Part shown: positions 37,184 to 49,617 of the stretch, piece after piece
How positions within the stretch are numbered: position 1 is the first letter of the stretch
How the letters are laid out: each line of letters begins with the position of its first letter
DNA from: Pogostemon cablin
Lineage: Eukaryota > Streptophyta > Magnoliopsida > Lamiales > Lamiaceae
NCBI GenBank assembly: GCA_023678885.1
Contig: CM043001.1
Location: 27,595,867-27,659,866 of the forward strand
Direction of reading: 5' to 3'
DNA length: 64,000 nucleotides
Made by a program: the position numbers and the translations under genes
Notes under the pieces: model-generated
Database searches by the model: none
Told to the model about the DNA's origin: nothing
What the model saw: the letters and a program-made list of their open reading frames with translations, nothing else

Positions 37184-37600
37184 TAAATATAATTGATATT
37201 AATGTTTTGGAGTTATTTATATTATTTCTATTTTAACTCGTATGGGTATTCCTTATACACTATTCTATTTTTCAATAGAAAATTTTGCTGTTTAAAAATA
37301 AAAAATGTGTTGGGCCTTGTGATGTAGCCCATGTTGGTTTGGGCTTAACCTACTCACTCAAAAGTACGTAAGAAATTGATTTACACACTCGGATTATTAA
37401 TATATGATGACATAATAATTATATTGAATTTCATGTTACAAATAGAAAAAAAAAAAAGCGAAATAGAAACCTCTCTAAGAAATTTTCCATACAACGAGTA
37501 TATATACTTTTTATTTATCATTAGTTAATACATTAATTCCCAATCAAGAATTCTTATCAAATTATTCAAACTTCTACTCATTCCAAACACAATCACTTGC

Positions 37601-40343
37601 TCATGATGATCTCCGAGTATTCTCCAACTCCATTTCTCCTCCCACATTCCCATCATTAATAGATCGAATGACAACATATTTTCCAACCAAAACAAAGTAC
37701 ATCAAATCGATCACCCCAAGAAATGCAATCAAGAAATAGTAATAATGCAGCTTACTATGGTTAAGATCAGTGTCACCAATCCATGGAGTTTTCCCACCTT
37801 TACAAGTCATAGAATGCATGATATTAACAATCAATGAGCTCAAATAACTTGCAACTGATAAGCTAAGAAAGAAGATGGCACCAGCTACACTTCTCATACT
37901 TTCAGGCAACTGAATTGTGAAAAACTCCATTAATGAAACTGCTGCATTAGCCTCTGTTAAACCAGACAGCATGAACTGAGGTAGAAGAGCCGCCACATGG
38001 AGAGGCGAGTCGAATGCACCCTGTTTTAAGGCTAATGATAGTCGTTTCGTCTCAACGAACCCTGCTACGACCATGCAGACGATCGACATGATCATACCGA
38101 TGCAGATTCTTTGCTGCAGATTTAACCTGGAGCAAAGACTCGTGTGAGACCGTTTCACGTAAGGGCTTATTACAGTATAAATGAAAAGTGATAACATTTC
38201 ATAACGAAAGTGATAACTAATTTAAAAAGGAAAGTGTAAAATGGTTTCACGTGAGACGACCCTTAACCTGGATGGCCTTTTCAAGATTTTGTTGACAATT
38301 GGGAGGTATAATTTTTCGTAGATTAGAATCCAGATTGAGAGAGAGATCATTGATGTTATTCCCATCCAACCTGCTGGGCTTGTGAATTGTTTGATTGCTC
38401 TGTTCATTTGCAGAGCTTGAAGGATACCAAATGTGGACTGCTGATCCATCACCAAGAAACAACCCACACCCGCTACCCAAACGGGTAGGACCCGGATTAA
38501 TGATTTCAGATCTTCCACTTGCTGTACACTGCATAATCTCCATGAGTTAATTGGCTTCCCCTGTTGATCCAACTCGCTTGGATCTGTTACCACAGCAGCT
38601 TTATCCAACCACTTAAACTGATCAATCCTGACCTGTTTATCATCTGGATCATAGTAAGTAGCGAGCTCACGTGATGTCAAGCTTATCTTTCGTTTTCTAA
38701 ATGAAGCGACAAGCACCTTAGCCATGTCCTTAAACACAGTTCCCTGTGGCTTCTTACATATGTAGGTGTGTTTGCCGATCAAGAAGATTGTGATGGAGAT
38801 GACGAGACAGGCGGTGGGGATGGCGAAGCCGACGGTCCAGCTGATGTTTGTCTGAATGTAGACAACGCCGATGAGGGCGAAAATGAGGGCTATGGTGAAT
38901 GATAGGTACCACCAGCTGAAGAAGCTCTCGAGTTGGGCTTTACCCTTGGCGGTTTTCGTGTCGAACTGATCGGCTCCGAAGGCGATGTTGCATGGCCGGA
39001 TTCCGCCGGCGCCGATGGAGATGAAGGCGAGGCTTGTGAAGAGAAAAGCTAGCTGCCATTTGTGGGGGTGGATGCAGTGTTGTTGGTCTTTGCAGGGTGG
39101 TGGACGTAGCTCCGAGATGGATGCTGTTGAAGTCATAGCTTCCATACCCTACCCCATAAAAGAAAATTATTGAAATAACTCTACTTTTTGTTTAATTTCG
39201 AAAAATGGACATAATGTTATATGTATACTGCAATTTCTTGTGAGTTCTATCAAGAGTTAGCACTACAATCAATATTGACTGCAATTCAAAGTTGTGTAAA
39301 TATTGTGGGTCATACATTAATGAGTTAAAAAATCTTATTTTGAACTCACATGTCCCGTAGTAGCTCTTTATCATTTTAGTCAATATAAATACTCCATTCG
39401 TCCCTCCTTAAGAGGGTCATTTGCTTTTTGGCAAATAGATTAAGGAGTATTATTATTTAATGTGTAGTGGGTAGTTATATTAGTAGGAGTGTGAGTCCTA
39501 ACAATTAATTGTATTAGAGGGGATGTATGGGTCCCATGTGTATAAAAAAGGAAAGGGGACTCTTTGGATGAGACGACCAAAATAGAAAAATGGTCCTCTT
39601 AACCTGGGACGAAGGGAGTATATAAAGTGTGAATTTCCCATTTTATTAATAAATAATAACCACACAAATCAATTCATATCTCTTCATGGAGTTTACACAC
39701 TACACTTATACAACTATCCTATTATATCTCTTAATCTCTTAATTGGAACGGAGTATTATAGAAATATTGGGTCATATATATTTGTGTCATTTCTGGTATA
39801 TAGTGACTAGTAAGTCTTGTCACCAAATGAGTCAAGAAATCACCCTAACCATCTTATTGTGTTATATTTGAGTTTCATTTCTTGTATATAGTGACTAGTA
39901 ACTCTTGTCACTAAATGACTCTAGAAATCACCCTACCATCTTATAAATGTTTATTCCAATCAAGAGCTATCTTATGAAATAAAAAAAAAAAGGGTTAATT
40001 AAGGGTATAAAAGAGGACGTACCAAGAGTGTAGAGATGGTGCCATAGAGGAGAGTTAGAAATCGACCCAAATAGGCATCAGAAAGAATGGCACCCAATAT
40101 TGAGGAAATATTAGTGGAACCCCCCCAAATATTCACTACATTCACCAGAAACACACCCTTCAAATTATAGTTGGTGGTTAGATAGACTGTCAAGTTGGAA
40201 ATCAAACTCATGGAAGCCAATTTCTCGAAGGATTCATTTCCAAGAATGTACTTCACTGCAGTCCACCCACCTTGCTTTCTGGGTTGAGATTCAGTAGAAT
40301 GGGGTGAAACTGTAGCAGGAGAAGGGATCTCATCGATTTCCAT
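37601..40343 (-). CDS. NPF2-type nitrate/peptide-family transporter C
   Basis: NRT1/PTR-family transporter of 575 aa. Exons on the minus strand are 40343-40023, 39148-38268 and 38126-37601. Marks are GNESFEKLASMSLISNL (ExxEK), AGGIRPCNIAFGADQFDT, SWWYLSFTIALIFALIGVVY, KWLDKAAVVTDPSE and MEFFTIQLPESMRSVAGAIF. From memory it is closest to the NPF2.8/NPF2.14 branch; substrate unknown. The first intron sits at the same codon as intron 2 of transporters A and B (TLL/GM). The other two family introns are absent, and a 141-bp intron lies at an unusual place (RPSR/LNLQ). Removing it leaves an unbroken, well-aligned frame. ATG 40343 (MEIDEIPSP) is preferred over an in-frame ATG 66 bases upstream. A MITE sits in intron 1. 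Confidence 0.9.
38132..38262 (-). mobile_element. Candidate MITE-derived intron body in transporter C
   Basis: 131 bases flanked by identical TCCAGGTTAA at 38272-38263 and 38131-38122 (minus-strand reading). The splice donor (AG/GT) lies in the first copy and the acceptor (AG/G) in the second. The insert begins gggtcgtctcacgtgaaacc and ends cggtctcacacgagtctttg; similar 'gtctcac...acgtgaaac' words occur at both ends. Clean terminal inverted repeats are not evident, so the transposon identity is an inference from the flanking duplication. Confidence 0.6.
39392..39618. mobile_element. Stowaway-like MITE in intron 1 of transporter C
   Basis: Left end TA-CTCCATTCGTCCCTCCTTA and right end gggacgaagggag-TA, with the subfamily words 'gtgtagtgggtagttatatta' and 'gatgagacgaccaaaatag'. 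Fully intronic (intron 40022-39149). Confidence 0.85.
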
Positions 40344-41157
40344 CTCTCTCTCTCTCCTCCAAAATTCATGAGTTTCTTTCTTCACTTGCAAAGATATATA
40401 TACACACACATATCACCACTCTTACTGTAAGTATTCTTCTACTTGTTGAAGTTGTATATTGGGAATTAGTGAAAGAGAAACATTGCAGATGGTGTGTGAA
40501 TGGAGGTGGCTTGTGTATCGGAGAGCATGTTAGGAGGATGTTCATCGTATCAAAGATATCGCGTGGGTTGTTTGGAATAACCACAACTTTCAACATGCGT
40601 TTCACTGTACCTGTTTCTTTTCCACGTAATTGTAACTAAAAGCGTGTTCTTTTTCTTAAAATATTTTTATAATTAAATGTGTGCGCCTTTTTTGCAATTT
40701 GCAATATTCTTCTTAACGGCTAAGGGCCCAATTCTTATTTAATTGTGATCCTTAAAGCCCATTTTCTTGAAAATGGCCCTTTCCCACCGAAAGCCCAATC
40801 TTCTCAATCTGCATTTTAGCCATTCAATTCAATTCTACTAGAACTATTTTTTGTGTCGGCCTCTACAAATTCATAATCACAGCCCTGACCTATGATGATA
40901 AATCATCATCCCAATGAAGTTTGGAGTTCTTTAGAGTCGGCTTCTTCCCGATTCGACACTGAATTAGCGTATAGAAGAGTGTCGAGTTTATTCAGACAGC
41001 TAAGGTTGGAGTGAAGTTATACGAGAATGCCTCATCTTTATCAACATTCAACAAACCAACTAAAACAGAATTTACCAACCAACCAACAATAGTTTCAAGA
41101 AGTAAATTTGCACACATTTGATGTGGTTACATAATGTTGTACGCCACAAGAATGAAA
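40344..41157. other. Intergenic region between transporter C and the NLR cluster
   Basis: Upstream of transporter C, a 'gtgtatatatatc' run on the minus strand (about 40391-40403) could act as a TATA element. Nothing else recognisable before the 3' end of NLR1. Confidence 0.5.
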
Positions 41158-43718
41158 TCATAGAAGCATGTGAAAATTAGGCCTTGGGAAGACGAGGCCC
41201 TGTTGTTCCACCTTTGTCCTGAACTCCTGCAAGTACACCCGATTCCCAAAATGGACTTCAACTCGGATGTCATCGTTTCCGAGACACTCTTGTTCCTCGA
41301 GTATTCTCAGAGCTGAGACGGCCATGGAAACTCCACATCCATTAAGACTAATATTCTTAAGTGCATCAATGTCTCCTATACCTACAGGGATCTCCAAAAA
41401 GAATGCTTGTGAAATAAAAAGCTTCTAAAGGACTGTAAAACAGTACTTGTCTGCATTCCAGATACATAGATCCTTAGCTTCACAAAGGCTGAGGCATTTT
41501 AGGGAAGGAAACCCCCCCCCCTGCAGGGTTCCAGACGCCACCTTGTAATGAATGTTCCAATATGAAAACTTCGAGATGAGGCAACGAGCCAATCATTGGA
41601 CTCAAATCATCCCAATGAAGTTTGCAACGTCCTAGAGTCAACTTCTTGAGTGAGTTGGGGAATGTGAGGTTGTGCAGCAAATCATAACGATTAGAAAACG
41701 AATCGCAGTAGAATCGTAGATATTCATGTTTATTTAAGCAAGCAAAGTTATAATGACAGTAGAATGAGGTTTCCTTCTTAGACTTGCCATAATAACTTAT
41801 CCTCAATTTCTTAATGTTAGGCATTCTTGAATAGACCTCCATACTACAAATGAAATCACGTACCAACTTAAGTGTCAGCAGGTTTTGCCAGTTCCGTTTG
41901 TTGATTGACGGAGGATCAGGAAGAAAGATCGAGCTGCATTGAAAATTCCTCAGTTGTTGCATCTCCCAAACTTCAACAGGCGCAACAACATCACAGCTCG
42001 GAAGAATTATAGTTTGCAGATTCCAGAGTAGGGATATAGTCCAAGGAAGCTCCCGGTTGAATGAATCATTATGCAGACGAAAGACCAGCAGATTAACATG
42101 TTGAAATGGTATGTATAAGGAACCCCAAGCCACCAACATTACTCTTCTCAATCGCGGTTTCACCACGAATCCACAATCTCCAAGGCCAATCATAATGCGG
42201 GAGGATTTCAAAGACACTCCAACACTACCCCTGTCAATGCTTTCATGAATCATAATTTGTCGTTCGCCATCCATGTCTTCAAGTTCCCTCTTGACACAAA
42301 AGAACTTCTCTTTCTTGGCTACTTTTATGCACAAGTCTCGAAGAAGATCATGAATGCTAACAGTTTTCACTTTCCCTCTACGACTCAGCCCACGAACTAA
42401 AATGAGGTTCCTATCAAGAAGATCCTTCACATAACCCTCAGCAATTTCTTCCAAGCTTTGCTCCGTATTTAGTTTGTTTGGTAACAGAAACCCTGCAACC
42501 CAAAGCTTGATAAGTTCGGATACTTTGATCGCATGGTCTTCCTTATATGCTCCCAAGTTCAGAAAACATGGCTTTAGACGTGGAGGCAAGTGATTATAAC
42601 TCAAAGACAGAACGTTGAAGCATAGATTATTCTCTTCTGAACTAAGGATTGAGCTTAAATCTCTTTCCACCATTTCCCAATATTCATGTGTCTTGGAGGA
42701 TTTACTGAGAAGCCCCCCAACCACAACAATTGCTAGGGGAAGTCCTCTGCACTTCTTAACTATTTTCTTCCCAATCTCTTCTAAATCGGGAGGGCAACCT
42801 TTTCTCACAGAAAAGGTCCCAACTCGTATAGCTGTCAAGAAAATCAAGAGCAAGTGCCAAAGAGCCAAAATGACTAGACACATCCGATTGCCTAGTAGTT
42901 ACAACTATTCGACTTCCATTGAAATTTTCCGGGAAAAAAGATTGCATCTTTTCCCAAGCTTCAATGCTCCACATATCATCTAATATAATCAAATACCTTC
43001 TACCAAATAAACTCTTGTACAATTTTTCACCATCACCTAGACTAGCAACCCCAACACAAGAAAGAGTTTGTAAGAGTATTTCTTTTACACTATATTCTTG
43101 TGATACGGTAACCCAAGCACGAACATCAAACTTTTCCACAATAAGTAAATTTTCATAAGCATTTTTAGCCAAAGTAGTCTTACCAATACCACCCATCCCC
43201 ACAATCGGGATGATTTTCCTGTTAGCCTCTTGTCCGGTGAGCCGATCCAGGAGTTGCATCAAGTAGCCATCAAATCCCACCATAGTTGTCTTCCCAGTTG
43301 TAGGAGGAGATGTTGATGCAGCAGCAACTTTGGAATTTGTGGGGTGGTGATCTTCGAGTCTTCTTTCTTCTGTTATCTTCTTCCTCTTTTCCATGAGAGA
43401 ATCCAAATCTCTAATTATCTTCCACAGATCAATTGGCAAAAAGAAACTTATTTTAGATCCACATTCAATTCGATCTACTATTTGGGACTCGATTACATCT
43501 TCAGCTGTATAAGCTGCAGATGCAATTAGGCTCTCCAAATCTTTTGCTTCTTTTCTACCTCCTGGAGAACTAAAATTCACTTCAATATCTAGCAACAAAC
43601 CAACTATTTTGCTAAGAGATTCAACTTGTTTTTGGTCAACAAAAGTTGAAACTCGAGGATGAATCTGAATGTTGTACAAAGTATTCATTAAAGAAACTAG
43701 AGCTGTATATGCTGCCAT
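41158..43718 (-). pseudogene. NLR1: R1-type CC-NB-ARC-LRR pseudogene
   Basis: Relic of an intracellular immune receptor. It starts MAAYTALVSLMNTLYNIQ at 43718. Coiled-coil region, GMGGIGKTT P-loop, kinase-2 YLIILDDMW and RNBS-B SRIVVTTRQ are intact. After TSWDLFCEK (about 42815) a 14-base deletion, compared with its neighbours, removes the AFAQE codons and shifts frame. The other frame then continues with GCPPDLEEIGKK, CRGLPLAIVVVGG, a WVAGFLL missing one residue, and LRRs. A run of ten C (G on the coding strand) at 41512-41521 causes a second shift, and a stop replaces Glu near 41428. The last 79 codons (EIPVGIGDIDALKNI...) are again legible. The 5' flank resembles that of NLR4. Confidence 0.9.
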
Positions 43719-44234
43719 CTCTGTTTCTTGTTTCAAGTTTTTTAAGGAAAGCAGGATTAGCAGAAAATTGTTTAATTGTGTTCTGATAATGAAGCTGATG
43801 ACATAAGACTAATTCTGTCATACGCCAATCAGATTTTGACTTGTACAATTTCAGTAAGTATCTAAACTGTCTATGGAAAGCTAATTATTAAAAAAAAAAA
43901 CTCATGCAATTGGTAGATAATAATAATAGAATATGAGAAAAAATATATATTTACAGTTCCAATGAAGAAGATGATCAATCTAGATAAGAAGATGTAAATG
44001 ATATAAAAATGGGTCCATAAATAATATATTTTCTTGTGTACATATCATTTTCACCTCACACAACAACAATAGCTGTTGTTAGCTCAGAGCGGCTAGAGAG
44101 AGAAGGTTATATCGTATATGGATTCCATCGCTGATGGAACTCTTCAAAAATATTTGAATTAAAAATAATAAAAAAAGAAGTTCCATAATGTAATTAGAAT
44201 TTTTTTTAAATATTAATATATATTTTTTTTAATA

Positions 44235-46573
44235 TTAATATGCAGTAATTAAGTCATATGTTGGTATAACCAATAAGTTTCCAATTCCATCACTACTGCT
44301 AACCACAGCAAGACATGTAAAAATTTGGCCTTGGGAAGGCGAGGTCCCGTAGTTCCACTTCTGCCTGTTTCTTGAATTCCTCCAAAGATGTCCGACGCCA
44401 GAACTCGACTCGAACTTGAAGACCCTCGTTTCCGAGACTCTGTTCAGAGCAGAAATGGCAGAGGAAACTCCACATCCATACAATGAATCACAAAAGAGTT
44501 GCAGTGAATCAAGTTTATTTAGACAACCAAAGTTATAGCGACGGGAAAACGAGGTTTCCTGGTCATCTTCCTTGCAGCAATAATATTCATAAGTTATCTG
44601 CAATTTCTTGATGTTTGGCATTCTCGAATAGACCTCAGGCACACTGCACCCGAATCTCTGAACGAGCCCAAGTGTCTGCAAGTTTCGCAAAACAATGCTA
44701 TCTTGTTTATCACTACGAGGAGGATCAGGAAGATAAAGTAGGTAACAAGAAAAATGCCTAAGTTGAGGCATCTCCCAAAATTCAGGTGGTGCAAAAACTT
44801 CGAAGCCTGCTAGAACTAACGTTTGCAGATTCCAGAGTGGGGATATTGTCGAAGAGAGCCGAACACATTGCCCAACATAATGCATTTGAAGGAACCGCAG
44901 ATCAAGCTGTTGAAAAGCTATGTCAAGGGAAGAACCACAAGCATCCGACATTACTCTCAATAACCTAGGTTTCACCAAGAATCCACGCATTCTTTGGCCT
45001 ATTACAGTGCTTGCTGATTTCATAAACACTCTAATGTCATCCTCCTTTTCAAACTTTTCTTGAATTACAATGCGGCGTTCACTATCCATGTCTTGTAGAG
45101 TATCAAGTTCCTTGATAACACAAAAGAACTTCTCTTTGGCAGCTACATTAATGCACCAGTCTCTCAGAAGATCATGAATGCTAACAGTTTTAATTTTACC
45201 TCTTCGACTCAACTCACGAACTAAAATGAGATTTCTATCAAGAAGATCCTTCATATCCCTCAGCAACCTCTTCCAAGCTTTGCCCTGCATCTAGTTTGTT
45301 AGGTATTAGACCCTCAGCAACCCAAAGCTTGTTAAGTTTGGATACTCTGATGTCGTGATCTTCTGGGAATATTCCCAAGTATAGAAGACACGGCTTTAAA
45401 TGGAGAGGCTAGTGACTATAACTCAAAGACAATATGTTGAAGCACTGATTATCCATTTCTGAACTAAGGATCGAGCTTAACTCCTCTATAATCTCCCAAT
45501 ATTCGTGTGTTTCGGAGAATTTCCCTAGAAGCCCCCCAATCACAACAATTGCTAAAGGAAGTCCTCTGCACTTCTTAACAATCTTCTTCCCAATCCCCTC
45601 TAAATAGGGAGGGCAACCTTCCTGTGCAAATGCCTTCTCACAGAAAAGTTCCCAACTTGTGTCGTGGTCTAGAAAATCCGGAGCAAGAGCCCCGGAACGA
45701 AAATAACTAGATACTTCCGATTGTCTAGTAGTTACAACTATTCGACTTCTATTAAAGTTTTCTGGGAAGTATGATTGTACCTTTTCCCAAGCTTCAATGC
45801 TCCACATATCATCTAATATGACTAAATATCTTCTAGCATATAAAATCTTGTACAATTTTTCACCTAAGTCATCAATCTCATCATCTTCATTAGGAAACCC
45901 TCCAACTAAAGAAAAGAGTTTGTACAAGAATTCCTCTCACATTATAGTTTTGTGATACAGTAACCCAAGCACGAAGATCAAAATTTTCGACAGTAAGCAA
46001 ATTTTCATAAGCATTTCTAGCAAGTGTAGTCTTACCGATACCAGCCATCCCGACTATCGAAATGATATGCCTATTAGACTCTTGGCCGGTGAGGCTATCC
46101 AAGAGTTGCATCAAGTAGCCATCAAATCCCACCATTGTTGTCTTTCCAGTTGTAGGGGGAGATCTTGATTTAGCAGAAGTATTGGAATACGTAGGTTGCT
46201 GATCTTCGATTCTCCCTTCTTCTTTGACCTTCTTCATCTTTTCCACGAGCGAATCCACTTCTTCAATTATCTTCTGCAGATCGATCGGGAAACAGGAACT
46301 TGTTTCGGTGGATCCGGATTCAATTAGATTCATTATTTGAGACTCAATTAGGTCTTCAGCTGCATAAGATGCAGATGCAATTTGACTCTCCAAATCTTCG
46401 GCATCTTTGATACCACCACGAGAAGTAAAGATGGTTTCAAAATCTAGCAACGAATCAACTTTTGAGCTGAGAGATTAGATCTGTTTCTTGTAAACAAAAG
46501 TTGAAACTCGAGGATGAATTTGGATGTTGTACAGAGTATTCGTTAAAGAAACTAATGCTGTGTAGGCTGCCAT
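44235..46573 (-). pseudogene. NLR2: R1-type NLR pseudogene with internal LRR deletion
   Basis: Starts MAAYTALVSLTNTLY at 46573. It meets a stop (TAA for the Glu of QIESL) near 46480, then continues in frame through the P-loop variant GMAGIGKTT (Ala for the usual Gly). It frameshifts near 45920 (after RGILVQTL) and has a stop at about 45409 after LSLSYSH, then a 2-base loss near 45255. Kinase-2 YLVILDDMW and GLPLAIVVIGG are legible, as is HDLLRDWCINVA. In the LRR region FCDSL joins directly to GCGVSSAISAL at about 44480, skipping roughly the last third of the LRRs, and another frameshift follows. Clearly dead. Confidence 0.9.
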
Positions 46574-47016
46574 CTCTGGACCCTTTAAATCAATATTCTC
46601 TTTATTTTTTCAGATCTTTGAAGGAAAAGGGGAGTAGCTGAAATTGTTTTCAGCTTAATTAACAAAAGTAAAAAAACTTTTTTATTTCCAAAAATTGCAG
46701 AATTGATGAACATTTCATTTTTACCAGTAATTGTGCATCAAATAGAATTATAATGATAAGTTGAATTAAAAAAAAAAAAAAAGTTAGACAAAATTTTATT
46801 ATTCCAATATATATAAACTTGACAATTGACATTATATATAGTTCAAATTTTCTGTCATTTGTGTATAAGTTCGTGTTAAATCTTTGAATGAACAGCACGT
46901 GAGAAAAAAAAATAATAATAAAATAAAGGTGATATTTCTTTTTCTCTTTTCTGTTCTACATTCTGCACAAGTTAAAGTTGAAGCTGAATAAAATGATACC
47001 AAATCAGCAGTTACAA

Positions 47017-49617
47017 TTATGTATACACATAAGACATCTGAAAATTATTCCTTGGGAAGGTGAGATCATGTAGTTGCACCTGTTTCTTGAACTCCTCCAA
47101 GTATGTCGGATTTGAGTACGTAACTTCAACTCGAAGGCCTTCATTTCCGAGACTCTCTTGTTCTTCCAGTATTCTCATTGCTGAAACAGCCATGGAAACT
47201 GTGCATTTGTTCAAAGAAATATTCCGAAGAGTATCTCTGTCTCCGATGCCTAAAGGGATCTCCTCCAATTTGTTCAATAGTTCAAGAACAAGCTTTTCCA
47301 GGGCTGGGAAACTGGACTCGTCTGCATGCCAGGAAACTAGATCAACAGGATAGCAAAGTTTTAGAAACTTCAGGTGATGGAATCCCCCCTCAATAGGTTT
47401 CCATTCTGGTCCTAAAGCCATACAGTACAATTTAAGAACCTCTAGATGGGGCAACGAACCAACCATTGCCAAATCATCCCAGTGAAGTTTGCAGAATCCT
47501 AGAGTCAACTTCTTGAGTGAGTTTGGGAATTTGAGGTTCTGCAACAAGTTGGACCGATCCGACACTGAATTTGCATATAATAGCGCCTCGAGCTTATTTA
47601 AGCTGCCATAATTACAGTGAGAGTCATAAGATAGTGCCTCAACTTTGTCAAAAGTTATTCATAATTTCCTAATGTTTGGCATTCTCTTGTAAAGATCCTC
47701 ACTACACCTGGAATTCACTACTGTCTGAAGTGTCTGTAGGTTTTGTAAAACAGTTACATCCAGTTTGTCACTCGGAGGAAGAGGAAGATCCGGAATGTGG
47801 AGATATTTATCACAAAGATGCCTAAGTTGCGGCATCTCCCAAATTTCAGATGGTACAACAACATGACCATCAATAAAAACTAATGTTTGCAGATTCCAGA
47901 GTTGGGATATTATCGAAGGAAGCTTGTAAGAGAGGGTATTGTGGAAACCGAGAGTGTGTTTAAGGTACACCAAGTTAAATTGGTGGTGGAAAGTAGGATC
48001 TAGGATACTAGAAGAATTAGGCATTACTCTCTGAAATCCTGGTTTCAACGAATAATTACCGCAAAGTTGGACCCATGGAAACTTTTCCTTTTCAGCCACC
48101 TTTATACAGAAGTCTCTAAGAAGATCATGAACGCTACAAGTTTTATATGTTCCATTCAGATGCATAGTACGAACTAAAACGAGATTCCTACCAACAAGAT
48201 CCTTTATGTAGCCTTCTGCAACCTCTTCCAAGCTTCGGTCCGTGTTTGATTTCACAAATCCCTCAGCAGCCCAAAGTTTGACTAGTTGGGATACTTTGAA
48301 TCGATGGTCTTCTGGAAACATTCCCAGGTACAGAAAACATGGTTTTAGGCAAGCAGGCAACTGTCTATAACTCAAAGATAATACATTGAACAATTGGTTG
48401 TCCTCTATTGAATTCAGAATTGAGCTTAAATCTTTCTCCACATTCTTCCAAAATTCTGTTGTCCTAGAGGATTTCTTGAGAAGCCCTCCAACAACAACAA
48501 TAGATAGAGGAAGTCCATTACACTTTCTAACAATCTCCTTCCCAATCTTTTCTAATTCAGGAGGACACCCTTCTTGTCCAAATGCATTCTCATGGAAAAG
48601 ATGCCAACTTCTCTCCTCATTTAGGAAATCTAGACCTAGTCCCAAGGAGCCACAATGATTAGCAACATCTAATTGCCTTGTGGTTACAACTACCCTACTT
48701 AAACTGTCATTTTTGGGAAAAAAGAACTTAATCTTGCTCCAAACCTCAGTGATCCACATATCATCTAGCACAACTAAGTACCTTCTACCTGATAAAACTT
48801 TGTACAACTTCTCACCTAATAATTGTTCATCAGTGTCCTCAGCACTAATGGAAACACTCAAGCAAGAAAGAATTTCTGACAGAAGTTTTATCAAGCTGTA
48901 ATCTTGAGTTACTGTAGCCCAAGCACGAGCATCAAAATGTTGCATAATTAATGAATTTTCATAAACATATTTAGCAAGTGTAGTCTTACCGATTCCACCC
49001 ATACCCGTAATGTGGATCACTTGCCGGTCAGATTGTTTTCCAGCGGTGAGCCAATCCAAGAGCTGAATCCGGTAGCCATCGAATCCAACCACACTAGTCT
49101 TCTTGGCTGTTAGCGGTCGTGATGTAGCCGCAGTGTCTGCAGATCTCGGCCGTTGATCAGCTTTGTCAGATTTCCCCCTTTCATTTTCGAACCCTAACAC
49201 CTTCTCTTTGATAGAATCCATGTCTTCCATTATTTTCTCAAGATCGAGCAAGAAATGAGGGCTTTTGTGGGTGATGTTGTTCTTCAAAGTTCTGATTCCT
49301 TTCTGTAAATAGTGCTTGATTCTGGAACTTTCTTCACTTCGATCAGGAGTTGATCTGCCATGAATTTGATCAACAATATGGGATTCGATTGCAATTTCAG
49401 CAGCATGACATGCTGATGCAATTTGTCCCTCCAAATCTTCCACTTCTTTGATTGTACCTCCATAAGTATTCTGATTCTCTACAAAATCAAGCAGGAAATA
49501 AAGCTTTTTGCGTAGAGATTCACTCTGTTTCTCATAAAAAAATGTGGAAACTCGAGCATGATTCTGGATATCATCCATAATGTTCATAAGAGTAACAAGT
49601 GCTGCGTAAGCTGACAT
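47017..49617 (-). pseudogene. NLR3: R1-type NLR with one in-frame stop
   Basis: Frame opens MSAYAALVTLMNIM at 49617 and runs in one phase to 47017. It is interrupted only by a TGA at 47661-47659, after RMPNIRKL, where paralogues have an ordinary codon. Upstream part is 652 aa: CC, GMGGIGKTT at residues 205-213, YLVVLDDMW, RVVVTTRQ, GLPLSIVVVGG, CFLYLGMFPEDH, VHDLLRDFCI. About 50 residues usually present between the HD motif block and the first LRR (after KVAEKEKF) are missing. Past the TGA, 213 codons of LRR continue undamaged. It belongs to the same sub-lineage as NLR6 and NLR8 (QLLDWLTAG...). It could yield a truncated receptor or be a young pseudogene. Confidence 0.8.

Noticed and set aside
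37601..38197. Independent 198-aa gene starting MLSLFIYTVIS
   Set aside because: Its first residues are intron translation; exon 3 of transporter C starts at 38126 after a cag acceptor.
47655..47665. NLR3 TGA as recoding or selenocysteine
   Set aside because: Land plants do not use selenocysteine, and nothing suggests readthrough; a nonsense mutation is simpler.
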